Assembly: GCA_003216175.1 (NCBI GenBank)
Contig: QCJG01000002.1
Span: 62,001-126,000 of the forward strand
Length of the DNA: 64,000 bases
DNA from: Prochlorococcus sp. AG-409-A10
GTDB taxonomy: Bacteria; Cyanobacteriota; Cyanobacteriia; PCC-6307; Cyanobiaceae
Direction: 5' to 3'
Under the pieces are notes generated by a model. That model had not been told where the DNA came from, did no database searches, and was given only the letters and a program-made list of their open reading frames with translations. The position numbers and the translations under genes were made by a program. The stretch's first letter is position 1. The number at the start of each line of letters is the position of its first letter. Shown here one piece after another: positions 28,885 to 37,467 of this stretch.

Positions 28885-29627
28885 TCTTCGCTGAGTCCTC
28901 CAAATCTGGTTGACCTGCCTTTGGTATTAGTATTTTCTGCTCCGCTAGAATGCCAATCTCCTACAGTGGAGTAACCTTTTTCAAATAATGGATGTTGAGG
29001 TAAGTTATATTCCTGCATATAATAAAAAATATCTTTTTTAGTCCAGTTTAAAAGTGGTCGGAGCGTTAAACGTTCTCTAATCCAATCGATATTAGACATG
29101 GATTGTCTATTTTTGGTTTGGCCTTTTCTTACTCCGCTTGCCCAACAATGAACATTTAGACCTGAGAAAGCTTTTTCAAGAGGTTCAACCTTTCGAATCT
29201 GATGATATTTTTCAAGATCTTTTGATAGTCCTGTTTCCCAAAGACGACCATATAAGGCCTCCATTCTTGCCGGAGATAAGGGACTTTGGGCAACTACTAA
29301 ATTTAATTCGAATAGGTTTGTTAATTCTTCTGCGTACTTATAAGTTTCTTTTGGTAGATAGCCAGTATCAATCCAAATAACTTTTGGCTTCTGATCAGAT
29401 TTTAACTCTACCGTCATATGAAGTAAAACAGCAGATTGGATTCCAAAACTAGTTGTTAAAACAAAGCTCTCATTAAATTGATCAAAGGCCCATTGAAGTT
29501 GAGCTTGAGAGGAGAGTTTCTCTAGATCTTTACTTGCCTCATCAATTGATTTCATCAGTGTAGGTTTAGAAATTTGAGCGGCGTTTCTCAAATCATTGGT
29601 GTAATTGTCTTTAGATTCTTTCTTCAT
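28857..29627 (-). CDS. cysH: Phosphoadenosine phosphosulfate reductase
   Basis: Reduces PAPS to sulfite with thioredoxin in assimilatory sulfate reduction. The 256-residue product has LTTSFGIQSAVLLHM (PP-loop region), IDTGYLPKETY, RKVEPLEKA and the C-terminal catalytic Cys249 in EECGIH after TRFGGLSE. The extra Cys pairs that hold an Fe-S cluster in APS reductases are absent, so PAPS is the likely substrate. ATG 29627 is the start. It is divergent from NDH-2, with about 70 bases between them, and precedes coaX in a likely operon. Confidence 0.94.
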   Translation of the reverse strand: MKKESKDNYTNDLRNAAQISKPTLMKSIDEASKDLEKLSSQAQLQWAFDQFNESFVLTTSFGIQSAVLLHMTVELKSDQKPKVIWIDTGYLPKETYKYAEELTNLFELNLVVAQSPLSPARMEALYGRLWETGLSKDLEKYHQIRKVEPLEKAFSGLNVHCWASGVRKGQTKNRQSMSNIDWIRERLTLRPLLNWTKKDIFYYMQEYNLPQHPLFEKGYSTVGDWHSSGAENTNTKGRSTRFGGLSEECGIHLNTQ

Positions 29628-29698
29628 GTTTGAGTTTTGAATGCCGAATTAGTCAAAGTTTGTTTAGGGTCTTTGCAATCATCTTAGATCTAGTCCCT

Positions 29699-30871
29699 AT
29701 GGACTTGAACAATTTGAAATCTGATCCAATTGTTGTTGTTGGTGGTGGCTTCGGAGGACTATCTACTGTTCAAGCATTATTAGCTCGCTCAGATGGAACA
29801 CCAATAATTTTGATAGATCAAAGCTCAAGATTTCTTTTTAAGCCATTGCTTTATGAATTATTAAGTGGTGAGCTTGAATTATGGGAGGTTGCGCCTCAAT
29901 ATTCTGCTTTAGCCTCAGAATTAGGATTTATTTTTTTACAAGATTGTGTTCTTGAAGTTGATGAACTCGAAAGAAAGATAATTACTTCATCTGACACTGA
30001 AGTGAAATACTCTCAACTTGTCATAAGTACAGGAGTAACAACTGATTATTCTCTAGTAGGCGGTTTGAGAGAATATGCCTATGGTTTCTCTAATTTAAAT
30101 GACCTTTTAAGAATTAAAGAGTTAATAACTTCAATCAATAATTCTTCTAATTACACAAAGCCTGTCGTTATCTCTGGAGCAGGACCAACTGGTGTTGAGC
30201 TCGCATGTAAATTATCTGATTTAGTTGATAATAGACTAGAAATATACTTGGTTGATAAAGGGAGTCAGATTCTATCTAAATCTAAATCCTTTAATAGAGA
30301 AAAGGCAATAGATGCAATTGCTGAGAGAAATATAAAGATTTACTTGGAGCATTATATTGAATCAATAAATGAAAACTTTATAGAACTTTCTACTGTCCAT
30401 AATGAAAAATATAATTCTCTCAAAATTAATTATTCTAACGTAGTATGGACTGCTGGATTAAAGCCATGTAGGTTAAAATTATTAGATCATTTTTTAGATG
30501 AAAATAAGAAGATTAAAGTAAATCAATTTTTGCAAATAGATGATTGTCAGAATATTTTTTTTGTTGGAGATATCGTATTTTGTGAGAACTATCCTTTTCC
30601 TTCTTCAGCTCAAGTTGCAATGCAGCAGGGCTTTTTAACAGCTCAGAATATTATTTCTCTTAGACAGGGAAATAAACTTCAATCATTTCAGTTTGAAGAT
30701 CTTGGAGAAATGTTGAGTCTAGGTATTGGGAATGCTTCTATTACTGGATATGGAATTACTTTGGCAGGACCTCTTGCTTTTAAAATAAGGTATTGGGCAT
30801 ATTTAATGAGAATGCCAGGCTTCTCTTTATCTTTCAAATCCGCAGGCTCACGTTTATTTAGTAAAAAATAA
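29699..30871 (+). CDS. ndh: Type II NADH dehydrogenase (NDH-2)
   Basis: A single-subunit flavoprotein that passes electrons from NAD(P)H to quinone. Two dinucleotide folds are visible: PIVVVGGGFGGLSTVQALLA for FAD near the N-terminus and PVVISGAGPTGVELACKLSD for NAD(P)H near residue 160. IFFVGDIVFCENYPFPSSAQVAMQQG is the C-terminal FAD site. The C-terminus is weakly hydrophobic, suggesting membrane attachment. The frame opens at 29630, but ATG 29699 (MDLNNLKSDPIVVVGGG) fits the family start. In cyanobacteria NDH-2 enzymes are thought to sense or tune plastoquinone redox state. Confidence 0.88.
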   Translation: MDLNNLKSDPIVVVGGGFGGLSTVQALLARSDGTPIILIDQSSRFLFKPLLYELLSGELELWEVAPQYSALASELGFIFLQDCVLEVDELERKIITSSDTEVKYSQLVISTGVTTDYSLVGGLREYAYGFSNLNDLLRIKELITSINNSSNYTKPVVISGAGPTGVELACKLSDLVDNRLEIYLVDKGSQILSKSKSFNREKAIDAIAERNIKIYLEHYIESINENFIELSTVHNEKYNSLKINYSNVVWTAGLKPCRLKLLDHFLDENKKIKVNQFLQIDDCQNIFFVGDIVFCENYPFPSSAQVAMQQGFLTAQNIISLRQGNKLQSFQFEDLGEMLSLGIGNASITGYGITLAGPLAFKIRYWAYLMRMPGFSLSFKSAGSRLFSKK

Positions 30872-30971
30872 TTAATCGTTTATTTTATCAATATCCTTAG
30901 TTCCTTTTCACAGTATTCTTAAAATAAATACTTTGGACAGAGTCAGTTGAACAGGTTATTAATTAAAGAAT

Positions 30972-32789
30972 ATGAATGAGATATTAACTGTTTTCGAGAA
31001 TCCCAAAGCTGTCATAACTTTGGCAGTGTTGATTATTGCAATTTTTTTGTTTGTCAGTAGTGCTCTAGCTCCTGAATTGACTGGACTTTTGAGTGTTGCA
31101 TTATTGATGGCTACAGGAGTTCTTTCCCCTCAAAAAGCATTGGCAGGTTTTGGAAGCCCTGCTTTGATTACATTGATGGGTTTATTCGCTGTTTCTGCTG
31201 CACTTTTTAAAAGTGGTGCACTTGATCGTCTAAGAGAGTTAATTGCTTCTGAAAGTATTCGAACTCCACGTAGATTGATAGCTTTGCTTGGATTAGTTGT
31301 TGCTCCGGTCTCAGGTGTTGTTCCTAATACTCCTGTAGTTGCATCACTTCTACCAGTAATCGAAGCGTGGTGCATTAAGCGAAAATTATCTCCATCTCGT
31401 GTATTGCTTCCTTTATCTTTCGCGACGGTATTGGGAGGGACTTTAACTCTTTTAGGTAGTTCAGTGAATTTGTTGGTCAGTGATATTAGTGATCAACTAG
31501 GCTACGGTCCTTTTGACCTATTTACCTTTACCGCAATAGGAGTACCTATATGGCTATTTGGAACAGCGTATATGTTATTGGCTCCGCAATCTCTGTTGCC
31601 AGATAGAGGGAGAATTAGTTCAGAGTATGGAGGGAGTTCTGATCAAACTGGTTATTTTACGGAAGTCACAATTCCGTCTGATTCTGAACTTGTTGGACAT
31701 TCATTGAGGAATAGCCGCTTACAAAGAAGATTTGATGTTGATGTTTTAGAAATACAGCGAGAGAATGAAATACTTTTACCACCCTTGGCTGATCGGATCA
31801 TTCAGTCTGGTGATCGATTGTTGATAAGAATTACTCGCTCCGATCTTTTACGATTAAAACAAGAGCATACTGTTCAATTAAATAAAAACTTAAATATTGC
31901 AAAAAATTTCTTTTTGCCCCATGTTGATGAAAGCCAACAAACAGTAGAGGTCCTTTTGCCTGCTGGTTCAACCTTGGCTGGTGCAAGTTTGCGTGAATTG
32001 CGATTTAGACAAAGACATAACGCTACTGTTTTAGCCTTAAGACGAGGTCAGCAAACTGTTCAAGAACGATTGGGTCAAGCCATTTTGAGAGAAGGAGACG
32101 TATTGCTCCTACAAGCTCCTAGAGATTCAATTCGAGGATTACAAGACAGTAACGACCTTCTGGTTTTAGATCAATTTGAGAATGATCTACCGACTGTGAC
32201 TAGAAAACCGATAGCAATTGGTATTGCTATCGCTATGTTGATCATCCCCTCAATCACCGACTTGCCTCTTGTAGCTTCTGTACTAATGGCAGTAATTGGC
32301 ATGGTGTGGGGTGGATGTTTAAGGCCCGCAGAGGTCCAACGATCAATTCGCCTTGATGTCATTCTTTTGCTTGGGTCTCTTTCTAGCTTTAGTGTCGCAA
32401 TGCAGACCACTGGCCTTGCAGATGCTTTTGCAAATATTTTAATTTTTATATTGCAAGACCTATCTACTTACACTGCCTTACTAGTTATTTTTCTTTCAAC
32501 TACTATATTTACTCAATTTGTTAGTAACGCTGCGTCTGTAGCTCTTCTGGCGCCAATAGCTGTTCAATTGGCGCCAAGTATGGGCCTATCTCCTTTGGCT
32601 TTATTAATAACAGTACTTTTTGGGGCTAGTCAATCTTTTCTGACTCCTATGGGATACCAGACAAATCTGATGGTATTTGCTCCTGGGCGTTATAAGTTTT
32701 TAGATGTCACGAGGTACGGGGCTGGTTTGACAATCTTGATGACGTTTCTTGTTCCTTGGTTGATTTTATTAAATTATACTATTTCTTAA
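30972..32789 (+). CDS. SLC13/DASS-type anion transporter with two TrkA-C domains
   Basis: A 605-residue membrane protein with transmembrane halves at about residues 10-205 and 410-600 and two TrkA-C-like regulatory domains between them (about 215-290 and 305-385, each with a LRxSRLQRRF or LRELRFRQRH then GDxLLI pattern). The transport motifs GSSVNLLVSD and SNAASVALLAPIA fit the divalent anion/Na+ symporter family; sulfate is the usual suggestion in cyanobacteria, but the substrate is not proven. It is followed by ktrB and ktrA on the same strand. Confidence 0.85.
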   Translation: MNEILTVFENPKAVITLAVLIIAIFLFVSSALAPELTGLLSVALLMATGVLSPQKALAGFGSPALITLMGLFAVSAALFKSGALDRLRELIASESIRTPRRLIALLGLVVAPVSGVVPNTPVVASLLPVIEAWCIKRKLSPSRVLLPLSFATVLGGTLTLLGSSVNLLVSDISDQLGYGPFDLFTFTAIGVPIWLFGTAYMLLAPQSLLPDRGRISSEYGGSSDQTGYFTEVTIPSDSELVGHSLRNSRLQRRFDVDVLEIQRENEILLPPLADRIIQSGDRLLIRITRSDLLRLKQEHTVQLNKNLNIAKNFFLPHVDESQQTVEVLLPAGSTLAGASLRELRFRQRHNATVLALRRGQQTVQERLGQAILREGDVLLLQAPRDSIRGLQDSNDLLVLDQFENDLPTVTRKPIAIGIAIAMLIIPSITDLPLVASVLMAVIGMVWGGCLRPAEVQRSIRLDVILLLGSLSSFSVAMQTTGLADAFANILIFILQDLSTYTALLVIFLSTTIFTQFVSNAASVALLAPIAVQLAPSMGLSPLALLITVLFGASQSFLTPMGYQTNLMVFAPGRYKFLDVTRYGAGLTILMTFLVPWLILLNYTIS

Positions 32790-32884
32790 ATTTGTCGAAT
32801 ATGATTATAGATTTAGGTCAGACTCTAGCTAGAGCTTATATTTGAGTTTGTGTATTTAACTTTTTCAGAATTAGTCTCTATCTA

Positions 32885-34282
32885 TTGTCAAAGAAAGTGA
32901 GTATTAGGCAAGAAACTTACAGAAGGCTTACGGTTCCACAGTTTACTGTGGTGACGGGCTTACTTGTGATTACTTGCGGAACAATATTATTAGCGACACC
33001 TTTTTGTTCTAATGCAAATGTAGGTTTATGGGAAGCATTATTTACTGCAACTTCTGCTGTAACAGTTACGGGATTATCAATTATTGATGTAGGAATGGAT
33101 TTGACATTTTTTGGACAACTAGTGTTGGCAATTATGTTATTAATTGGTGGACTAGGTTTGATGGCAATTACTACATTTTTGCAGGGCTTTATTGTTAGTG
33201 GAACAGAATTAAAAACACGTCTGGATAGAGGAAAAACCCTAGATGAATTTGGAGTCGGTGGCGTTGGGAAAACATTTAAGGGAATAGCAATAACAGCAGC
33301 TATACTTATTTGCTTAGGTGCTATTATTTTATATTTTTTTGGTTTCAAAAATATAACTAACTCTAGCGAGAGAATTTGGGCATCAGTCTTTCATAGCATT
33401 TCTGCTTATAACAATGCTGGATTCAGTTTGTGGACAAATAGTGTACAAGATTACAGAAACAATTGGGTAGTGAACATAGTTTTGATTATTTTAATTGTTT
33501 TAGGTGGTTTTGGATGGAGAGTGACAAATGATATTTGGATAAACCGTAGATCTTTAAAATTAAGAAATTTAAGTCTTCATACACGTCTCGTAATTAGATC
33601 CTCTTTCATATTAATTTCCCTAGGCTTTTTGGGCTTGATATTTACTGAATCATTAGCTAGGGGTAGTTTCTTTTCATTTATTAATTTTGATGATCGTATT
33701 TTAACTGCTTTATTTACCTCTGTGAGTGCTCGAACTGCAGGCTTTACGAGTTTGCCGATATCAATTGAGAGTGTTTCTGACTCAGGTCTTCTACTGATCA
33801 TGTTTCTTATGTTTATTGGAGCAAGTCCAGGGGGTACTGGAGGAGGAATTAAGACCACAACTATTGCTGCATTAATGGCTGCTACAAGAGCAACCTTGCG
33901 TGGTCAAAATGAAATTATTATTCGTAATCGTCAAATATCGGACAAAGTAATTCTTAAAGCTGTTGGTATAACAGTTGGTTCGTTTTTATTTGTATTAATT
34001 ATGGCCTTATTATTAAGCTTGAGTAATGGATTGAATAGTGGAGAGAATTTTTCATTTTTAGAAATGCTTTTTACATGTATTTCTGCCTTTGCAACTGTAG
34101 GTTTTGATCTTGGTGTGACATCTGAACTAGGACACTTAGGTCAATTAATACTTGTTATTGGGATGTTTGTTGGCAGATTAGGTATTCTTTTATTTTTAAG
34201 CGCTATATGGCAAGCTCTGTATAAAAGCAAGCTTCAACATCGCAATCGGATTGGCTATCCGAAGGAGGATCTCTATGTTTAA
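32885..34282 (+). CDS. ktrB: Potassium uptake protein KtrB/TrkG-type
   Basis: K+-translocating subunit. All four pore loops are readable, each with its filter Gly: TSAVTVTGLSI, HSISAYNNAGFSL, TSVSARTAGFTSL and TCISAFATVGFDLG, near residues 55, 180, 280 and 400. The 465-residue length is normal. Start is TTG 32885. With KtrA it forms the Na+-dependent Ktr system known in cyanobacteria, important for salt tolerance. It ends with a strong Shine-Dalgarno inside its last codons (34262-34269), just ahead of a mini-ORF and ktrA. Confidence 0.94.
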   Translation: MSKKVSIRQETYRRLTVPQFTVVTGLLVITCGTILLATPFCSNANVGLWEALFTATSAVTVTGLSIIDVGMDLTFFGQLVLAIMLLIGGLGLMAITTFLQGFIVSGTELKTRLDRGKTLDEFGVGGVGKTFKGIAITAAILICLGAIILYFFGFKNITNSSERIWASVFHSISAYNNAGFSLWTNSVQDYRNNWVVNIVLIILIVLGGFGWRVTNDIWINRRSLKLRNLSLHTRLVIRSSFILISLGFLGLIFTESLARGSFFSFINFDDRILTALFTSVSARTAGFTSLPISIESVSDSGLLLIMFLMFIGASPGGTGGGIKTTTIAALMAATRATLRGQNEIIIRNRQISDKVILKAVGITVGSFLFVLIMALLLSLSNGLNSGENFSFLEMLFTCISAFATVGFDLGVTSELGHLGQLILVIGMFVGRLGILLFLSAIWQALYKSKLQHRNRIGYPKEDLYV

Positions 34283-34298
34283 GGAGGACAAATCATGA
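34262..34298 (+). promoter_or_regulatory. Twin Shine-Dalgarno sites and 7-codon ORF at the ktrB-ktrA junction
   Basis: AAGGAGGA occurs at 34262-34269 and again at 34281-34288. The first is 5 bases before ATG 34275, which opens a 7-codon frame (MFKEDKS) ending in TGA at 34296-34298. That stop overlaps the ktrA ATG at 34295 (ATGA). The second Shine-Dalgarno lies inside the mini-ORF, 6 bases before ktrA. Sites this strong are uncommon elsewhere in the window. Confidence 0.6.
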
Positions 34299-34999
34299 GT
34301 GATTGGTGGCAATGGTCTCCCATAAAAGCAAACCAAAAACTGGGCTTTGCTGTGGTTGGAATTGGTCGTTTTGGAAGCGCGGTTTGTAGAGAGTTAATGA
34401 GGAATGGTGCTGATGTTTTAGCTGTTGATTCATCAGAGAAGGCAATAGAGGAATTACGTCAACTCGAGCCAACAATTGAGGCGAGAGTGGTTGACTCAAC
34501 GGATGAAGAGTCTATGAAAGAGGCTGGTGTTCTTGAAATGGGGACTGTAGTAGTAGGTATTAGTGAGCCAATTGAGGCAAGTATTACTACAACTCTTATT
34601 GCAAAAGATACAGAGGGAAGTTTAGTGAAGCAGGTTATTGCCAGAGCAACAAGTGATCTGCATGAAAAAATGCTGAAAAGGGTTGGCGCTGATCGGGTTG
34701 TATTCCCATCAAGAATGCAAGGAGAAAGATTGGGTTTGGAATTGGTCAGACCTAATTTGATTGAAAGATTAGAACTCGATGATAAAACCGGCATTGACGA
34801 GATTAAAGTGCCTGAGGTGTTTGTTGGCCGTTCTTTACGAGACTTGAATCTTAGAAAAAATTATTTTGTTAACGTTTTAGCTGCTGGTCCTGCTCAACTG
34901 CTAACGGTCAATCCTCCAGCGAAATATATTTTGGAAAAAGATCATGTTCTTGTAGTTATGGGCTCCATGGAAGATCTTCAAAAACTGCCCCAAACTTAA
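34295..34999 (+). CDS. ktrA: Potassium uptake regulatory subunit KtrA (RCK domains)
   Basis: A 234-residue cytoplasmic subunit that forms a ring under KtrB and gates it with nucleotides. The RCK_N domain starts with FAVVGIGRFGSAVCRELM (GxGxxG) followed by the acidic DVLAVDSSE; AARATSDLHEKMLKRVGADRVV is typical. The C-terminal RCK_C/TrkA-C part has FVGRSLRDLNLRKN and DHVLVVMGS. It starts 12 bases after ktrB with a strong AAGGAGGA site, and is followed by anmK after 3 bases. Confidence 0.94.
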   Translation: MSDWWQWSPIKANQKLGFAVVGIGRFGSAVCRELMRNGADVLAVDSSEKAIEELRQLEPTIEARVVDSTDEESMKEAGVLEMGTVVVGISEPIEASITTTLIAKDTEGSLVKQVIARATSDLHEKMLKRVGADRVVFPSRMQGERLGLELVRPNLIERLELDDKTGIDEIKVPEVFVGRSLRDLNLRKNYFVNVLAAGPAQLLTVNPPAKYILEKDHVLVVMGSMEDLQKLPQT

Positions 35000-35002
35000 T
35001 CT

Positions 35003-36139
35003 ATGCGGGTATTGGGTTTAATGAGTGGCACTAGTGCTGATGGAATAGATTCAGTATTAGTTGATTTTAAAGGTAATCCTTCAAAACCAAAATGGAAAAT
35101 TTTAAATACAAGTTCTTATGAATATCCTTCCTCAACTAGAGAAAAAATAATACAAGTTGGTCAAGGATTAAAAATTAACAGCAAAGATTGGCTTGAGTTG
35201 GCTGAGGAAATAACGGAACACAATGCTTTTGCTGCAAGAATTTGTGATCCTGATTCAACTGCAGAGGTTGTTGGATGTCACGGCCAAACATTTTTTCATA
35301 GAAGTGTAAAACAATCTAAAAGAGGAGGAAGTCTTCAAATTCTTTTAGGACCTTTACTTGCAAATATTTTAAATCAAATTGTCATTTATGATTTTAGATC
35401 AAAGGATATTGCCTCACAGGGGCATGGTGCCCCCTTGGTAGCCTTAGTCGATGAAGCCTTGGTTGGAAGGAAATATGGATGGCGAGGAGTTCTTAACCTT
35501 GGTGGCATTGCTAATCTTACTATTATTCCACCTAAAACTGGAATTGATAAAACTTCTGAATGCTTAGGCTGGGATTGCGGACCAGCTAACTCTTTAATTG
35601 ATTTAGCTATTAAAGAAAGTACTAATTCATCTTTAAAGTGTGATCAGAATGGATCATTAGCATCTTGTGGAAAACCTAAATTAGAAATTATCGAAAAGTG
35701 GTTGAGAGATCCTTTTTTTCATCTAGAACCTCCACGATCTACAGGTAGAGAGCAATTTGGTTTTACAGATTTACAAAAAAGGAAAAAGGAATTGGGTGCT
35801 ATATCAAAAGAAGATTTATTATCAACACTCACTACATTTACTGCATCAATAATCTCCCAAGATTTAGATAATCTTTCTAGGCTTAAAAACATACGTTTAA
35901 TTGAGCTTTTGGTTGCTGGAGGGGGGACTAGAAATTTATTTTTAATGAGGCAACTAAAGAAACAGTGTTGTGGTGTTCATATACGTTCAATAAATGAAAT
36001 TGGTATTCCATCACAATTTAGAGAGGCACTAGCTTTCGCAACTTTATCTTGGTGGAACTTTTTAGGGAAAAAAGTTAATCCAAAGTACATTACTGGAGCA
36101 AATAAATCTATTTTATATGGAGTAAGAGTTGATCCTTGA
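35003..36139 (+). CDS. anmK: Anhydro-N-acetylmuramic acid kinase
   Basis: Phosphorylates and opens 1,6-anhydroMurNAc for peptidoglycan recycling. The 378-residue protein begins with the family signature [15 protein letters not shown] (phosphate loop), then [48 protein letters not shown] and the C-terminal [15 protein letters not shown]. All are ASKHA-fold nucleotide-binding segments. It is 3 bases after ktrA, so likely cotranscribed with it. NagZ, the enzyme that would supply its substrate, may be the GH3 protein at 58917. Confidence 0.94.
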   Translation: MRVLGLMSGTSADGIDSVLVDFKGNPSKPKWKILNTSSYEYPSSTREKIIQVGQGLKINSKDWLELAEEITEHNAFAARICDPDSTAEVVGCHGQTFFHRSVKQSKRGGSLQILLGPLLANILNQIVIYDFRSKDIASQGHGAPLVALVDEALVGRKYGWRGVLNLGGIANLTIIPPKTGIDKTSECLGWDCGPANSLIDLAIKESTNSSLKCDQNGSLASCGKPKLEIIEKWLRDPFFHLEPPRSTGREQFGFTDLQKRKKELGAISKEDLLSTLTTFTASIISQDLDNLSRLKNIRLIELLVAGGGTRNLFLMRQLKKQCCGVHIRSINEIGIPSQFREALAFATLSWWNFLGKKVNPKYITGANKSILYGVRVDP

Positions 36140-36157
36140 TATTCATTAATCTAATTG

Positions 36158-36460
36158 TTAATTTCTTTTAAATCTTAATCTTTTTGGAATGCCTTTTAAT
36201 CGTTGTGTTTTTTGTTTTTCTAATGCGTTTATAAAATTTTGTGTTTTGGTTTTGTTTTGATCTAATTCTTTAGATGCTGATTTTTCTTTTAATTCGTGAT
36301 TCTTAAGTCCCTCTTGAATTAAAACTTTGGCCATGTTGCTAACAGTTCTAGATTCTGTCTCGGCTAATTCTGACAATCTTTCACATAAATCTTCTGGCAG
36401 GACAACTTGTATTCGAGGCGATTTTTGCTTCCCGTTCGAGGAGTTTTGACGAGTAGCCAT
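36158..36460 (-). CDS. Ribbon-helix-helix (CopG-like) DNA-binding protein
   Basis: A 100-residue protein whose middle, RIQVVLPEDLCERLSELAE followed by RTVSNMAKVLIQEGL, is a ribbon-helix-helix fold: a beta strand that enters the DNA groove, then two helices. The flanks are rich in Lys, Gln and Asn. RHH proteins act as dimers or tetramers on repeated operators and often repress themselves. Three inverted repeats lie in the 75 bases just upstream of its ATG (36460). No toxin-like partner gene is next to it on the same strand. The regulated genes are probably itself and possibly the divergent 36598 gene. Confidence 0.85.
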   Translation of the reverse strand: MATRQNSSNGKQKSPRIQVVLPEDLCERLSELAETESRTVSNMAKVLIQEGLKNHELKEKSASKELDQNKTKTQNFINALEKQKTQRLKGIPKRLRFKRN

Positions 36461-36471
36461 GCCTACAAAGA

Positions 36472-36532
36472 ACTACCAAGTAGTAAATAGTGTACACTTA
36501 TAAGCAAGGGTAGTATCCTTGTGTATGATACT
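36472..36532. promoter_or_regulatory. Cluster of three inverted repeats, candidate RHH operators
   Basis: Between the divergent genes at 36460 and 36598: ACTAC-CAA-GTAGT (36472-36484), the perfect 10-base palindrome AGTGTACACT (36489-36498), and AGTATC-N9-GATACT (36512-36532). All three share TAGT/ACTA-like half sites. Spacing on the order of one to two helical turns is what a cooperatively binding RHH repressor would use. Confidence 0.55.
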
Positions 36533-36597
36533 TACCAATCTGACCAGTTTGCCTCATCAAACTTTATTTAAATTTTTTGATTTAAAAGGAGTATTTC

Positions 36598-36954
36598 ATG
36601 TCTAATCCATCTCTTCCGCAAGCATCTAAACCTCTTTCTAACAATGTTGTTGCTGGTAAAGGAACTGTAAAACGACAAAGAAGGAAAAGTCGTAGTAATG
36701 GTAAGAATGGAGATGTTCTAATTTCTGCTGTTGTGAGTTCTTATTTATTGACTCATTTACACCATGTTTTGCAAAGAGCGGAATATGGGGCTAGTAAAGA
36801 AGGAAGATCTTCTCATGCTGCAAACTTTGCGCAATTGCGTAAAGTCCTTTGCATGGATGCTAGAAGCATGAAGGATGCATCTGCTTTAGGTTTAAAGGAA
36901 AGTGATTTAGATATGTGCAATGAATCTACCGGTTTCGAGACAAAAGCTGCATAA
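36598..36954 (+). CDS. Orphan basic small protein
   Basis: A 118-residue protein I do not recognise. Residues 20-35 are very basic (GTVKRQRRKSRSNGKNG), followed by a helical stretch VLISAVVSSYLLTHLHHVLQRAEYG and an Ala/Ser/Lys-rich C-terminal half with two Cys. The basic patch suggests nucleic-acid or membrane-surface contact, as inference only. It has a good Shine-Dalgarno (AAAAGGAG, 36584-36591), 6 bases before ATG 36598. It is divergent from the RHH gene and shares the operator region with it. Confidence 0.7.
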   Translation: MSNPSLPQASKPLSNNVVAGKGTVKRQRRKSRSNGKNGDVLISAVVSSYLLTHLHHVLQRAEYGASKEGRSSHAANFAQLRKVLCMDARSMKDASALGLKESDLDMCNESTGFETKAA

Positions 36955-36986
36955 TTGAATATTCTTTAATTAGTAAATTTTTTTTT

Positions 36987-37217
36987 ATGAGTGGCAACGC
37001 TGCGGAGCTTTATAAGCTTATCAATGCAGATCCTAAGAAAAAACAAGAACTTTTTCGTCAAGCTCTTCAAAACCCAAAAGGTGCTATGCAATCAATATGT
37101 GCATTTGGGATTGAAATGAATTTGCCAGTTACGTCAGAAGAGGTGAAAGATTATTTGACGACTCTTGATGATTTAGATACTAAACAATGGTTGATAAAGG
37201 CTAGGGGTGGGTTGTAA
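36987..37217 (+). CDS. Nif11-like small protein
   Basis: A 76-residue protein. The layout LYKLINADPKKKQELFRQA, then FGIEMNLPVTSEEVKDYL resembles the Nif11 domain (helix, Asp-Pro turn, Lys/Gln-rich helix, then a G-x-x-x-T-x-E-E motif), which serves as a leader in some cyanobacterial lanthipeptide precursors. The C-terminus KARGGL has a Gly-Gly, but no core peptide follows. It is 32 bases after the basic orphan gene. No modification enzyme (LanM-like) or exporter is adjacent, so a leader role is unproven. Confidence 0.65.
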   Translation: MSGNAAELYKLINADPKKKQELFRQALQNPKGAMQSICAFGIEMNLPVTSEEVKDYLTTLDDLDTKQWLIKARGGL

Positions 37218-37382
37218 TTAATTTTTCAAGAAAAAGTGAGTTTCTAATGCCTCTTGATCATTTTCTCGAATTCCTCTTCTTTCATAGCCACCTCCGCCTG
37301 CCATTGTCCAAAAAAACCAATAACTTGGAATTGCAAGAGCTGCGGCAAGCACTAATGCAGTAATTTGTTCGAGTCTTAACAT
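37218..37382 (-). CDS. Small membrane protein, 54 aa
   Basis: On the minus strand, ATG 37382 to TAA 37218. The product starts MLRLEQITALVLAAALAIPS, continues YWFFWTMAGGGGYERRGI, and ends in a polar tail. It has one hydrophobic helix (about residues 6-28) then a Gly-rich turn, like small thylakoid proteins, but I do not recognise it as a named photosystem subunit. It converges directly against the Nif11-like gene with no gap. The start region is 85 bases from the divergent ABC-F start. Confidence 0.7.
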   Translation of the reverse strand: MLRLEQITALVLAAALAIPSYWFFWTMAGGGGYERRGIRENDQEALETHFFLKN

Positions 37383-37467
37383 GGCTTACTTAAGTAATGT
37401 AATTTAAATCAGTTGACATCTTTTAAAGCTAAATGATTGAAGGTAATTCACTGGAGGTTTTGTTGTA

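Noticed and set aside
32823..32834. Perfect palindrome CTCTAGCTAGAG upstream of ktrB
   Set aside because: Short and alone, no T-run, not obviously at a promoter; kept only as a note.
36158..37217. Toxin-antitoxin pair built on the RHH gene
   Set aside because: No toxin-like partner is adjacent on the same strand; the neighbour is divergent and unrelated in sequence features.
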